From Hyphomonas chukchiensis (GTDB lineage Bacteria > Pseudomonadota > Alphaproteobacteria > Caulobacterales > Hyphomonadaceae): a DNA stretch of 64,000 bases. The notes under the pieces are model-generated. The model ran no database searches. It saw nothing but the letters and a program-made list of their open reading frames with translations, and was not told the origin of the DNA. Shown piece after piece: positions 1 to 11,322 of this stretch (its first letter is position 1; the number at the start of each line of letters is the position of its first letter). The stretch spans positions 1 through 64,000 of the forward strand of contig NZ_AWFG01000013.1 of NCBI RefSeq assembly GCF_000682695.1. Reading direction: 5' to 3'. Made by a program: the position numbers and the translations under genes.

Positions 1-107
1 TCGCCTCGAAAAAGCTGATCATGTCGGGGGCCAAGCTTGCGCCCGCCACGCTTGGCGATACATCAGTTTCGATGAAAGACATTGCCGCGGCAGCCACTGC
101 CGCTTGA
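1..107 (+). CDS. C-terminal end of a probable NAD(P)H-dependent ferredoxin reductase (partial)
   Basis: An open frame runs in from the left edge and stops at TGA 105-107, leaving about 34 residues, including [17 protein letters not shown] and then SMKDIAAA. This resembles the extreme C-terminus of FAD-dependent ferredoxin/rubredoxin reductases, which end in an 'AKKLI..G..v.p..L.D..v.lk.l' pattern. The family call therefore rests on a short tail only. The [2Fe-2S] ferredoxin starting 17 bases downstream is the expected electron partner, which supports the call. The gene body lies outside the window, so FAD and NAD motifs cannot be checked. An unrelated protein with a similar tail remains possible. 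Confidence 0.45.
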   Translation, partial: ASKKLIMSGAKLAPATLGDTSVSMKDIAAAATAA

Positions 108-124
108 AGGAGACAATACAGCCC

Positions 125-445
125 ATGGCAAAGATCACTTACGTAGACAATGACGGCACAGAACGCGTCGTCGAGGCCACCAATGGCGAATCCGTGATGG
201 AAGCCGCCGTGAAAAACGGCATTCCCGGCATTGATGCCGATTGCGGCGGCGCCTGCGCCTGCGCCACCTGCCATGTCTATGTCGACAAAGCCTTCATGGA
301 CAAAGTCGGCGAGCAGCAGGAAATGGAAAAGTCCATGCTCGACTTCGCTGAAAACGTTCAGGAAAACTCGCGCCTGTCCTGCCAGATCACCGTGTCTGAT
401 GCGCTGGATGGCCTGCGCGTCACGACGCCGGAAAGCCAGCACTAG
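125..445 (+). CDS. [2Fe-2S] ferredoxin, adrenodoxin/putidaredoxin type
   Basis: 106-residue electron carrier. The cluster ligands fit C40-x5-C46-x2-C49-x36-C86, the adrenodoxin-type spacing; C44 is an extra cysteine inside the first loop. The acidic segments around residues 55-70 are typical of the surface that docks to a reductase or P450. ATG 125 was chosen because AAGGAG at 107-112 sits 12 bases upstream; a TTG at 104 would place that Shine-Dalgarno sequence inside the gene. It follows a probable ferredoxin reductase, so the two probably form one electron-transfer unit. Such ferredoxins feed cytochromes P450 or Fe-S assembly; the partner cannot be told from this window. Confidence 0.93.
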   Translation: MAKITYVDNDGTERVVEATNGESVMEAAVKNGIPGIDADCGGACACATCHVYVDKAFMDKVGEQQEMEKSMLDFAENVQENSRLSCQITVSDALDGLRVTTPESQH

Positions 446-448
446 GTC

Positions 449-1240
449 TTGGCTGCCTATACCGAACTGCTCGCAGGCATCCAACGCGATGCCGCGAACA
501 CCACCAAAGTGGTGCTGCCCGACGCATGGATGCAGGGCCGCACCACCTATGGCGGCCTGACGGCAGCACTCTGCCTCGAAGCAGCCATGCCGCTGGCCCC
601 CGGCATGCCGATCCGCTCCGCGCAGGTCGCCTTTGTCGGCCCCGTGGGCGGCGAGGTGACGTGCACGCCTACCCTGCTGCGGCAGGGCAAGAACACGGTC
701 TTCGTCTCGGTCCGCATGATGGGCAGCGATGGCGTGGCCGCCGAAGCCATCTTTGCCTTCGGTGCCGCCCGGGAATCAGCGCTCGACTTCGCCAACATGC
801 CGGCACCTGACGTTACCTCGCCCGAGGACACGGCCAGCTATTTCGGCGATAATCCCAACCGCCCCAACTTCACGCGCAATTTCAACATGCGCATGGCGGC
901 GGGCGAGCGCCCCATTTCCGGTGCTGACAAGGGCGACGTCACGATCTGGATGCGCCATGTCGATCCGGCCGTCGTTCCGGATGCCATCGCCGTGCTCGCC
1001 ATCGCCGATGCGCCGCCGCCTGCCGCCATGTCCATGTTCAAGGCGCCCGCCCGGATCAGCTCCATGACCTGGATGGCTGAATTCCTGACTGACGAGATCA
1101 CCACGCGCGACGGCTGGTTCCTCGCGCGTCACGTGGCCGAGACGGCCCGCCACGGCTATTCCAGCCAGGCCATGACCCTCTGGAACGCAAACGGCCAACC
1201 TGTGATGGTTGGCCGTCAGACAATTGCAATTTTTGGCTAG
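449..1240 (+). CDS. Acyl-CoA thioesterase family protein (double hot-dog, TesB-like)
   Basis: 263 residues. The motif GRTTYGGL near residues 30-37 and the two-part layout (about 15-110 and 130-260) match the thioesterase families with two fused hot-dog folds, which hydrolyse acyl-CoA to free acid and CoA. The most likely start is TTG at 449, three bases after the ferredoxin stop, giving MAAYTELLAG. No in-frame ATG precedes the conserved region, and no strong Shine-Dalgarno is seen, so translation may depend on the upstream gene. The substrate cannot be inferred. It ends 15 bases before the convergent atpC. Confidence 0.8.
   Translation: MAAYTELLAGIQRDAANTTKVVLPDAWMQGRTTYGGLTAALCLEAAMPLAPGMPIRSAQVAFVGPVGGEVTCTPTLLRQGKNTVFVSVRMMGSDGVAAEAIFAFGAARESALDFANMPAPDVTSPEDTASYFGDNPNRPNFTRNFNMRMAAGERPISGADKGDVTIWMRHVDPAVVPDAIAVLAIADAPPPAAMSMFKAPARISSMTWMAEFLTDEITTRDGWFLARHVAETARHGYSSQAMTLWNANGQPVMVGRQTIAIFG
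1191..1216. terminator. Hairpin inside the 3' end of the thioesterase gene
   Basis: ACGGCCAACC (1191-1200) and GGTTGGCCGT (1207-1216) form a perfect 10-bp stem with a 6-base loop, lying within the last codons of the thioesterase. A T-run (ATTTTT) follows after about 15 bases, which is far for a classical intrinsic terminator. The site lies just before the convergent junction with atpC and is the only strong stem there, so it may act for one or both directions. Confidence 0.4.
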
Positions 1241-1255
1241 GGCCAGACTGGTCCC

Positions 1256-1663
1256 TTAGTGGACCAGCGCGGCTTTCAGGCTTTCGAGATAGTCGAAGTG
1301 CGCCTGCAGGGCGCCCTTGGCGGTATCATCCTTGTCCAGCGCCTGGATCTTCAGAAGCGTCGCTTCCATCTCGGCCTGAACCTCTTCGACTTTCACGCCG
1401 TCAAGATTGCGGGCCTCTTCCGCGAGGATGGTCAGACCGTCCGGCGTCACGTCGGCAAAGCCGCCGCGCACGAAGATGCGCATCTTCACGCTGTCGCCTT
1501 CGAGCACGCGCACGACACCATTCTTCAGCGTCGTCATGAACGGCGCATGGTTCACCAGCACGCCGAACTCACCCTCGGTTCCAGGCGCGATCACCTGATC
1601 GACCTCACCGGAGAAGAGTTCCTTGGCAGGTGAAACAAGCGCAAAGTGAAGTTTGTCGGCCAT
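1256..1663 (-). CDS. atpC: F1 ATP synthase epsilon subunit
   Basis: 135 residues, the usual length for alphaproteobacterial epsilon. The N-terminal beta-sandwich is clear (LHFALVSPAKELFSGEVDQV, then GEFGVLVNHAPFMTTL), followed by a C-terminal helical part rich in E, K and A. Epsilon belongs to the central rotor stalk with gamma and can inhibit ATP hydrolysis. It is the last gene of atpHAGDC, 17 bases after atpD. Confidence 0.97.
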   Translation of the reverse strand: MADKLHFALVSPAKELFSGEVDQVIAPGTEGEFGVLVNHAPFMTTLKNGVVRVLEGDSVKMRIFVRGGFADVTPDGLTILAEEARNLDGVKVEEVQAEMEATLLKIQALDKDDTAKGALQAHFDYLESLKAALVH

Positions 1664-1680
1664 AAGGCTGATCCTGTATC

Positions 1681-4036
<2,356 letters not shown>

Positions 4037-4081
4037 GTCAGGCCTTCTGGTTGTTCAAACTATGCGTCAGGACGGGCGGGA

Positions 4082-5617
4082 TCAGGCGAACTTCGACGTG
4101 AAGGATTCGAGCGCTGCTTTGAGCTCGGCTTCTGTCTTGTCCGACACGGCTTTTTCGTCGCGGATCGTGGCGAGAAGCTCTTTCTTGGAACCACGCAGGT
4201 GGGCCAGAAGCTCTTTCTCGTAACGGGTCACGTCAGCAACCGGCACTTTATCCACATAACCGCGCGTACCGGCGTAGATCACGCAGACCTGCTCTTCCAT
4301 CAGCAGCGGCGAGTATTGCGGCTGTTTCAGGAGTTCGGTCAGGCGGGCACCACGGTTCAGCAGGCGCTGGGTGGCGGCATCAAGGTCGGAGCCGAATTTC
4401 GCAAAGGCGGCCATCTCGCGATACTGGGCGAGTTCACCCTTCATCGAGCCGGCAACCTTCTTCATCGCTTTCGTCTGGGCAGCAGAGCCCACACGCGACA
4501 CCGAGAGACCGACGTTCACGGCAGGGCGGATACCCTGGTAGAACAGGTCGGTTTCAAGGAAGATCTGGCCGTCGGTGATCGAGATCACGTTCGTCGGAAT
4601 GTAGGCCGACACGTCGTTTGCCTGCGTTTCAATGATCGGCAGGGCGGTCATCGAACCGGCACCAGCGGCATCACCCATTTTCGCAGCGCGCTCGAGGAGA
4701 CGCGAGTGAAGGTAGAACACGTCGCCCGGATAGGCTTCACGACCTGGTGGACGGCGAAGCAGAAGCGACATCTGGCGATACGCAACAGCCTGCTTGGAAA
4801 GGTCATCATAGATGATGAGGGCGTGCATGCCGTTGTCGCGGAACCATTCGCCCATCGTGCAGCCGGTGAACGGTGCAAGGTACTGGAGGGGAGCGGGCTC
4901 GGACGCCGTAGCGGACACAACGATCGTGTAGTCCAGGGCGCCGCGCTCTTCGAGCGTCTTCACAACCTGGGCAACCGTCGAACGCTTCTGGCCGATGGCA
5001 ACATAGATACAGAACAGCTTGTCCTTGTCGGACTTGGCAGCGTCGTTCGTCGCTTTCTGGTTCAGGATCGTGTCGATGCAGACAGCGGTCTTGCCGGTCT
5101 GACGGTCACCGATGACCAGCTCGCGCTGGCCGCGGCCGACCGGGATCATGGCGTCGATCGCCTTGATGCCTGTCATCATTGGCTCGTGAACGCCTTTACG
5201 CGGGATAATGCCCGGTGCCTTCACGTCAACGCGGTTACGCGAAGCGATGTCTGTCAGCGGGCCCTTGCCGTCGATTGGCTCGCCCAGCGGATCAACAACG
5301 CGGCCGAGAAGGCCTTTGCCGACGGGTGCGGAAACGATCTCGCCCGAACGCTTGACGGTGTCGCCTTCCTTGATCGAGCTGTCGCTACCGAAGATCACGA
5401 CGCCGACATTGTCGCTTTCAAGGTTCAGGGCCATGCCCTTGATGCCGCCATCGAACTCGACGAGTTCGCCAGCCTGCACGCTGTCGAGACCATAGATACG
5501 GGCAATACCGTCACCTACTGAAAGCACCTGGCCAACATCGGAGACTTCAGCGTCGACGCCAAAGTTTTCGATCTGGGACTTCAGGATGCCCGAAATTTCT
5601 GCTGCGCTGATATCCAT
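4082..5617 (-). CDS. atpA: F1 ATP synthase alpha subunit
   Basis: 511 residues, full length. The Walker A-type motif [20 protein letters not shown] and the signature [20 protein letters not shown] are present. Alpha binds nucleotide non-catalytically and forms the head with beta. The start [19 protein letters not shown] is the expected alphaproteobacterial N-terminus. It begins 8 bases after atpH ends, consistent with one transcript. Confidence 0.99.
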   Translation of the reverse strand: MDISAAEISGILKSQIENFGVDAEVSDVGQVLSVGDGIARIYGLDSVQAGELVEFDGGIKGMALNLESDNVGVVIFGSDSSIKEGDTVKRSGEIVSAPVGKGLLGRVVDPLGEPIDGKGPLTDIASRNRVDVKAPGIIPRKGVHEPMMTGIKAIDAMIPVGRGQRELVIGDRQTGKTAVCIDTILNQKATNDAAKSDKDKLFCIYVAIGQKRSTVAQVVKTLEERGALDYTIVVSATASEPAPLQYLAPFTGCTMGEWFRDNGMHALIIYDDLSKQAVAYRQMSLLLRRPPGREAYPGDVFYLHSRLLERAAKMGDAAGAGSMTALPIIETQANDVSAYIPTNVISITDGQIFLETDLFYQGIRPAVNVGLSVSRVGSAAQTKAMKKVAGSMKGELAQYREMAAFAKFGSDLDAATQRLLNRGARLTELLKQPQYSPLLMEEQVCVIYAGTRGYVDKVPVADVTRYEKELLAHLRGSKKELLATIRDEKAVSDKTEAELKAALESFTSKFA

Positions 5618-5625
5618 CGAGCTGA

Positions 5626-6186
5626 CTATGCTCCCTTCATGGCGGTGTTCATGCGTTCAAGTTTGGCGGCAATGCTCGCATCGACCAGTTTCGATCCGAT
5701 GCGCAGCTGGATGCCGCCGATGAGCGAGGGATCAACCTCGCTTGTCAGTTCCACCTCGCCGCCAACGGCTTTTGCGAGGATCGATTCGATGCGGGCGCGT
5801 TCGGCGCCTGTCATGTCTTTTGCAGTGCGAACAACAGCGCGCTGAACGCCGCGTTGCTTCGCATAAAGCTCATCAAAGGCGCTCTGGGCCGGCACAATGT
5901 CTGCCGTGCGGCCATTCGTGGCCATCACGCCGACGAAGTTCGCCAGCAGCGTGCCAAGGCCCGATTTCTTCATCACTTCGGCCAGCGACTTCACCTTCTC
6001 GTCGCGCGAAAACGCGGGCGAATCGAGCAGGATGGTCAGGTCTTTCGAGCCCTTCGCCATTTCGACGAAAGCTTTGTAATCATTATGAACATCGGCCAAT
6101 TGGCCCGTGTCCTGCGCCAGTTCAAACAGTGCCCGCGCATAGCGCCGGGCAGCTTCACTCGCATGTGTACGTGTCGATGCCGCCAA
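5626..6186 (-). CDS. atpH: F1 ATP synthase delta subunit
   Basis: 186 residues. The [15 protein letters not shown] motif near the N-terminus and the C-terminal [20 protein letters not shown] motif are diagnostic of delta (OSCP), the connector between the F1 head and the peripheral b/b' stalk. The start appears to be TTG at 6186, since no in-frame ATG lies before the conserved region. It is the first gene of the F1 operon, so the operon promoter should lie in 6187-6444, where no strong -35/-10 pair was recognised. Confidence 0.95.
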   Translation of the reverse strand: MAASTRTHASEAARRYARALFELAQDTGQLADVHNDYKAFVEMAKGSKDLTILLDSPAFSRDEKVKSLAEVMKKSGLGTLLANFVGVMATNGRTADIVPAQSAFDELYAKQRGVQRAVVRTAKDMTGAERARIESILAKAVGGEVELTSEVDPSLIGGIQLRIGSKLVDASIAAKLERMNTAMKGA

Positions 6187-6444
6187 GGGTCCAGGATCCG
6201 TTGCTTGTCGGGGCGGGTAAGGCCCGGAATTATGTTAAAGAGACAGCGTGCCCGACACGCGCGCCCCATTGATCTGTGCGCCGCTTAGCACCAGAAAATC
6301 ACCCTGACAACATAGCCGCCGCGCCAATTTCTGCGGCGAAATGGCAAGGCGGATAGCTTGGGACCGGCCCTTCCGGAATCAGGCAGGATCAATATCGACC
6401 CAAAGCCGCGCAGTTGGTGGCAATTTGAGGTGTCGGGGCGGTGT

Positions 6445-6978
6445 TTATTTGGTCGTCTCTACTGACGTGAAGCCCAGCCGCGCCAACCGCTCAACCATCT
6501 CACGCTCGGCGGTGTCACTGTAGGGTATGATGTAGGGTCTAGTGCATCCCGAATTGTATATCCGGTGGTCCACACCGAATGGGCGAAAATAGAGCTGATT
6601 GTCATGCACATATTCGTCAAAAAAAGGCGGAAAGATTTTGGCAGCGATGATCACGTCATCCGGGATAGATTCCCTTGGAGTCGCCCAGGCCGTCGAATTA
6701 TCGATGTCAAAACACCATTCGCTGCGTGCTTCCCCCAAGTATGTTTCCACGGTTTTGACACAAACGATCCCATCACTCAGAACGTAATGTTGTGGGGTCA
6801 GGAATAAATTTTTGGCGAGTTCTCTTGGATTCGCGTATGCCGTCACGTGCCCCCTAATAACCACATCAGCTTGAAGTTTTTCTGGATCAAACGGCTTATT
6901 GAACCGGCAAGCATGGCTTTGTTCGGAATAAGCAAGCGCAACCAAAGCAATCGAGGCGACCTTAAGCCAATTGATCAT
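6445..6978 (-). CDS. Hypothetical secreted protein
   Basis: 177 residues, not recognised. ATG 6978 was chosen over an upstream TTG because GGAG lies 7 bases before it. The N-terminus MINWLKVASIALVALAYSEQ followed by SHA is a signal peptide, so export is expected. The mature part has four cysteines (in HACR, GIVC, EWC and SGC) that could pair as disulfides. Base composition is visibly AT-richer than the flanking atpH and priA, hinting at later acquisition. It sits between priA and the F1 operon and shares their strand, but nothing suggests a functional link. Confidence 0.6.
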   Translation of the reverse strand: MINWLKVASIALVALAYSEQSHACRFNKPFDPEKLQADVVIRGHVTAYANPRELAKNLFLTPQHYVLSDGIVCVKTVETYLGEARSEWCFDIDNSTAWATPRESIPDDVIIAAKIFPPFFDEYVHDNQLYFRPFGVDHRIYNSGCTRPYIIPYSDTAEREMVERLARLGFTSVETTK

Positions 6979-7054
6979 AAGCAATCTCCGGTCTCCCTAC
7001 CCCAGATTATGACTTGATAACCTTACGATTGCGTTGGCAACACACGCACGCGGC

Positions 7055-9223
7055 CTACATGAACGAGTATGGGTCGATATCCACCGAAATCCTGACAGGG
7101 CGGGGCGGTTTCAGCCGCGCCAGCCAGGCCGCCATATAGGCCGAAAGATCAACGTTCCGGGGCGATTTCACAAGGAATCGCCGCCTGTGCCGCCCGCGCA
7201 GCACGGTGATTGGCGCCGGGGCCGGCCCGAACAGTTCGATTCCCGCCCCGTTTGGCGCCGCCAGCGATATCTCGCGGCAGGCCTCCTCCACCATTTCCGC
7301 ACTTGGCGCCGACACGATCATCGCCGCCAGCCGCCCGAATGGCGGCAGGCCCAGTTCCGCCCGCACATCCCGCTCGATCTGCAGAAAGCCGTCCCGGTCG
7401 CCGTCCGCCAGCGCCAGCATGGCCGGATTGTCCGGCGCATAGGTCTGCACCAGCGCCCGCCCCGGCCGCTCGGCGCGCCCGGCCCGGCCCGCCACCTGGC
7501 TCAGCAACTGGTAGGTCCGCTCCCCGGCCCGCAGGTCGCCGCCCTTCATGCCCGAATCGGCATCCACCACGCCCACCAGCGTCAGGTTCGGGAAATTGTG
7601 CCCCTTGGCCACGATCTGGGTGCCGATCAGCACATCAATGTCGCCCGTCTCCATCCGCTCGATAATGCCGCGCGTCGCGTCGCCGCCCATGGCCGTGTCC
7701 GACGAGAATATCTCGATCCGCGCCTCCGGCATCAGCACGCGCACCTCTTCGGCCACCCGCTCCACGCCCGGCCCCACGCCCATCAGCGAATCCTTCGCCC
7801 CGCAGGCCGGGCAGACGCTCGGCTTGGGAATCGAATAGCCCGTCACATGGCAGACCAGCCGCCCGCTATACCTATGCTCGGTCAGCCAGTTCTCGGTGCC
7901 CGGCGTCTTCAGCCGCTCGCCGCACGCCTTGCAGATCACCAGTGGCGCATAGCCCCTGCGGTTCAGGAACAGCAGCGACTGCTCGCCCGCCGCCAGCGTC
8001 TCCTTCAGCGCCTGGATCAGCCAGGGCGACAGCCAGTGATTCTTCTCCGGCGGCGCCCTGCGCAGGTCCACCAGCTCCACATCCGGCAGCCGCGACGCTC
8101 CCGGCCGCGCCGCCAGCATCAGCCGCGTGTACCGCCCGGCCTCGGCATTCACCATTGTCTCCAGCGCAGGCGTCGCCGAGGCCAGCACGACGGCCGCGCC
8201 CTCCAGCTTCGCCCGCATCACCGCCATGTCGCGCGCATGATAGGTCACGCCGTCTTCCTGCTTGTAGCTGCCGTCATGCTCTTCATCGACGATGACCAGC
8301 TTCAGGTTCGCATAGGGCAGGAACAGCGCCGAGCGCGCGCCGATCACGATCCTTGCCCGGCCATGCGCCGCCTCGCGCCATGTCCGCCGGCGCTCCTTGT
8401 CCGAAAGCCCCGAATGCCACGGCGCGGGCGCTGCCCCGAACCGCGCCTCGAACCGCGAGAGAATCGCCTGCGTCAGCGCAATCTCGGGCAGCAGCACCAG
8501 TATCTGCGCGTCAGGGTCCACGCGCAGCGCTTCCGCGATCGCCTCGAAATACACTTCCGTCTTGCCGGAGCCCGTCACGCCATCGAGCAGGAAGGCCGCA
8601 AAGCCCCCCGTCCGCATGGATGCCTTCATCACCGCGGCGGCCTCGGCCTGCTCACCCGTCAGCTGTGCGCCCGGCAGGTCCGGTTGCGGCAAGGCAAAGG
8701 GCAGGTCCGCCGCCATCTCCTCGGCCCGCAGCGCGCCCGCCTTCTCCAGCCCCTTCACCACGCCGCTCGACACGCCCGCCGCCGCCGCCAGCGTCGCCGC
8801 GTTCACCGCGCCCACCTCCTCCGCCGCGTCCAGCACCCGCCGCCGCGCGCCGGTCAGCTTAGGTGGCACATCGCCCGTCAGGTGGAACACGGTCTCCGTC
8901 GGCGAAGGCGACAGCCCGCCCCGCGCCCTGAGTGTCATGCCCAGAACATGGCCCGGATGCGACACCGTATATTTCGCGCCCCAGCTGATGAATTCGCGCA
9001 TCGCGTCCCGCATCGGCGGCACGTCATAGACAGAAAGCACAGGCTTCAGCGTGCGCCCCGCCACCGCCTCGTTGCCCAGCAATTCCCACACAACGCCCAG
9101 CCGCTCGGTCTGCCCCAGCGGCGCGGTCACATAGGAACCGACGCGCACATCCATCCCTTCCGGCACCGCGTAATCGAACGGTTCCGGCAGGGGCAGGACA
9201 AAGAGAATCCGCGCGACAGCCAT
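7055..9223 (-). CDS. priA: Primosomal protein N' (PriA replication-restart helicase)
   Basis: 722 residues, close to the normal length. PriA recognises stalled forks and reloads the replicative helicase. Walker A is DGVTGSGKTEVYF (about 214-226), the DEAH-type Walker B is VDEEHD (312-317), and motif III is LASATPALET. The cysteine region is unusual. C431/C434 and C471/C474 are kept, but the usual CPxC pair reads T440-P-G-T443 and the CHxC pair reads C458-H-V-T461, so three of the eight expected zinc cysteines are threonine. Placement beside atpHAGDC is common in alphaproteobacteria. Confidence 0.97.
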   Translation of the reverse strand: MAVARILFVLPLPEPFDYAVPEGMDVRVGSYVTAPLGQTERLGVVWELLGNEAVAGRTLKPVLSVYDVPPMRDAMREFISWGAKYTVSHPGHVLGMTLRARGGLSPSPTETVFHLTGDVPPKLTGARRRVLDAAEEVGAVNAATLAAAAGVSSGVVKGLEKAGALRAEEMAADLPFALPQPDLPGAQLTGEQAEAAAVMKASMRTGGFAAFLLDGVTGSGKTEVYFEAIAEALRVDPDAQILVLLPEIALTQAILSRFEARFGAAPAPWHSGLSDKERRRTWREAAHGRARIVIGARSALFLPYANLKLVIVDEEHDGSYKQEDGVTYHARDMAVMRAKLEGAAVVLASATPALETMVNAEAGRYTRLMLAARPGASRLPDVELVDLRRAPPEKNHWLSPWLIQALKETLAAGEQSLLFLNRRGYAPLVICKACGERLKTPGTENWLTEHRYSGRLVCHVTGYSIPKPSVCPACGAKDSLMGVGPGVERVAEEVRVLMPEARIEIFSSDTAMGGDATRGIIERMETGDIDVLIGTQIVAKGHNFPNLTLVGVVDADSGMKGGDLRAGERTYQLLSQVAGRAGRAERPGRALVQTYAPDNPAMLALADGDRDGFLQIERDVRAELGLPPFGRLAAMIVSAPSAEMVEEACREISLAAPNGAGIELFGPAPAPITVLRGRHRRRFLVKSPRNVDLSAYMAAWLARLKPPRPVRISVDIDPYSFM

Positions 9224-9279
9224 GACCTTGGCTTAGCGCCGTTAAGCCAAGGCGTCATCCCGCCGAGGCAGGGCCCTTG

Positions 9280-9774
9280 CTACTCCGCCTTCTGCAATGA
9301 CAGGACAATCCGCCGATAGCCGCTCGCATCATCCTGTATCTGGATCGAACTTACCCCCGCCCAGCCGCCGCCGGACACTTCCAGCACACGCGTCGCGCCC
9401 ACTTCCCTGCCCGCCAAAGCATCCGTGACCGAGATGCCCTGGTCCTCGCCCCACCGGATCATGTCCGCGAACAGCTTGTCGCCGTCTGCCAGGGTCCGCG
9501 CCTGCAGCTGGTAAGCCGCCGGCGTCACGTTGGGCTTGGTCACGCTATAGATGTGCGCATCACCCGGCAGCGGGAAGCCCTTCGGCAGCCAGTCGGGCTT
9601 CGGCAGGTTCACCGCTCCGAGCAGACGGTCCGCCTCTCCCCCGGCAACCTTCTTTCCCTGCGCTGCCTCGGCCGTGCCATCGGTCTCCGGCGACGCACTT
9701 CCCGAACAGGCCGCGCAAAGGGCCATCGCCCCCACCAAACCTGCCAGAACAAGTCTTGAGCCACTAAATGCCAT
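9280..9774 (-). CDS. Putative lipoprotein of unknown function
   Basis: 164 residues. The N-terminus has a basic residue, a hydrophobic stretch and ALCAAC, a plausible lipobox ending at about Cys23, so a membrane-anchored lipoprotein is likely. After a low-complexity linker, the rest (GFPLPGDAHIYSVTKPNV..., ending in SIQIQDDASGYRRIVLSLQ) suggests a small alpha/beta domain that I cannot name. It is monocistronic and divergent from the DUF2188 gene. Confidence 0.65.
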   Translation of the reverse strand: MAFSGSRLVLAGLVGAMALCAACSGSASPETDGTAEAAQGKKVAGGEADRLLGAVNLPKPDWLPKGFPLPGDAHIYSVTKPNVTPAAYQLQARTLADGDKLFADMIRWGEDQGISVTDALAGREVGATRVLEVSGGGWAGVSSIQIQDDASGYRRIVLSLQKAE

Positions 9775-9950
9775 ATCAGATCCCCTTCCGGTCTGCGGGC
9801 AAACACCCCGTTTGCAAGGAGAAACGCAAAGACGTGCCCAAGTCCGCCAGCATCACCTCTCGGCGCCATAGCCTGATTTCACTTGTGAGCCGCCGCGCGC
9901 AGCCCAATATACAGGGTCAGGTTCGCAGACATTCCGGAAAGAGACACAGA

Positions 9951-10190
9951 ATGGAAAAGATCGTCTATCACGTCGTCAAACACGGTGACGGCTGGGCCTA
10001 CAAGCTCGGCGACACCATCTCCGAAGAGTTCCGCACCCATGACGCGGCCCGCGCCGCCGCCCTCTCGGCTGCCCGCCGTCAGAACCTGCCCGGCAAGGAC
10101 GCCCATATCACCTGGGAAGACGAAGCCGGCAAATGGCATACCGAATACGCCCATGGTGATGACCGCCCGCAGACGGACGTCGAAGGCTAG
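9951..10190 (+). CDS. DUF2188 domain protein
   Basis: 79 residues. The pattern YHVVKHGDGWAYKLGD ... F.THDAARAAALSAARRQ ... GKWHTEYAHGDDRPQ matches the small DUF2188 family, whose function is unknown. ATG 9951 was chosen because a purine-rich GGAAAGAGA lies just upstream and the conserved domain starts at once; the longer open frame upstream lacks family similarity. Its TAG overlaps the stop of the convergent SDR gene on CTAG. Confidence 0.8.
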   Translation: MEKIVYHVVKHGDGWAYKLGDTISEEFRTHDAARAAALSAARRQNLPGKDAHITWEDEAGKWHTEYAHGDDRPQTDVEG

Positions 10191-11020
10191 CCACTCGTCC
10201 GCCGCCCCCGGCCCGGCACTTTATATGTGTCCATTATGATCCGCTCGAACAGGGCAGCTGGCAGCATGCGCTTTAACGCCAGCCCTAGCCGCTCCATGCG
10301 GTTCGCCTGAACATAGCGCGCCTTCGGCTTCTTCAGCCCCGCGATCTTCACCACTAGCCGCGCGACATCGCTCGCCGGCGCACCCGCCAGCTCGCTCGTC
10401 TCCATGATCGCCACCGCGCGCTGCGCCTGCGGCTGGTAGGCGCTCTCCGGCCCGCTGTCAGAGAGGGGACGCGCCGCCCCGAACGCGGTCTTGTGATCGC
10501 CCGGCTCCACCACCGTTACATCCACGCCGAATGCCGCCACTTCCATGCGCAGCGCAGCCGCATAGGATGCAACCGCCGCCTTTGACGCGCTGTAGAAGGC
10601 TTGGAACGGCACCGGGATCTGCGCTGCCACCGAACCGATCACGATCAGCCGCCCACTGCCCTGCGCCCGCAGCGCCGGCAGCAGCGCCCCCACCATGCGG
10701 TGCACGCCAAAGAAATTCGTATTGAACTGCGCCATCGCCGCCTCGACCGGCGTGTCCTCGATGGCGCCCGATATGCCGTACCCGGCATTCAGCACCACCA
10801 CGTCCGGCACGATCCCCGCGCCGTCCAACCGCGACGCCAGCGCAGCTACAGACGCCTCGTCCCGCACATCCAGCTGCGCCATGGTCAGCCCCGTCGCCGC
10901 AATAGCACCGTTCCGCGGCGCCAACCGGCTCGTGCCGATCACACGCTCTCCCTGCGCCAAGAACGCTTCGGCAATCGCTGCCCCAAACCCCGTCGACGCC
11001 CCCACAACCAGAACCACCAT
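10187..11020 (-). CDS. Short-chain dehydrogenase/reductase (SDR)
   Basis: 277 residues. The nucleotide-binding motif VVGASTGFG at the N-terminus, NAGYG in the middle, the catalytic Ser in IVIGSVAAQ and the YSASK catalytic Tyr/Lys pair are all present, so it should be an active classical SDR using NAD(P)H. Substrate unknown. ATG 11020 was chosen because GGGAG lies 8 bases upstream; a GTG two codons earlier is less well placed. Confidence 0.9.
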   Translation of the reverse strand: MVVLVVGASTGFGAAIAEAFLAQGERVIGTSRLAPRNGAIAATGLTMAQLDVRDEASVAALASRLDGAGIVPDVVVLNAGYGISGAIEDTPVEAAMAQFNTNFFGVHRMVGALLPALRAQGSGRLIVIGSVAAQIPVPFQAFYSASKAAVASYAAALRMEVAAFGVDVTVVEPGDHKTAFGAARPLSDSGPESAYQPQAQRAVAIMETSELAGAPASDVARLVVKIAGLKKPKARYVQANRMERLGLALKRMLPAALFERIIMDTYKVPGRGRRTSG

Positions 11021-11322
11021 GACCACACTCCCACCAACCCGGCCTCAACGTTGATCCCGCCCCAGCGAACCGTCAACCGCCCCGTCCCGGCGACGATTGC
11101 CCTCTGAAGTAATTGGAGGGCATAGCCAGCCACACGCTCCCTCTCTCCCTCTGCGCTTGTGAGGACCAGCAATCGCCCCGCGATTGCCCGAGCAAGGGCC
11201 GGAGAAGCCGGAGAAGAAGGGCGTTTCCGGATAAGTGCGCACACCGCCAAGAACGGCCCCACAGCACCCTGCCCTAGCGATATGCCTTGCCAGCCTTTCG
11301 CCCGCCCCCTACCCCTTTTGCC
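11021..11322. other. Intergenic region with two inverted repeats
   Basis: 302 bases between the divergent SDR and MoxR genes with no convincing gene. Two inverted repeats are visible: TGCCCTC (11098-11104) with GAGGGCA (11116-11122), and GCAATCG (11169-11175) with CGATTGC (11181-11187). The flanking DNA is C-rich and may be a dispersed intergenic element or old gene debris. No second copy was noticed in this window. Confidence 0.4.

Noticed and set aside
104-445. Longer ferredoxin reading frame from TTG 104
   Set aside because: It would overlap the upstream gene's stop and swallow the AAGGAG that fits ATG 125; homology starts at MAKITYVD.
7034-9319. Long plus-strand open frame (about 761 codons)
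   Set aside because: Antisense to priA, arginine/histidine/proline-rich composition typical of a shadow frame.
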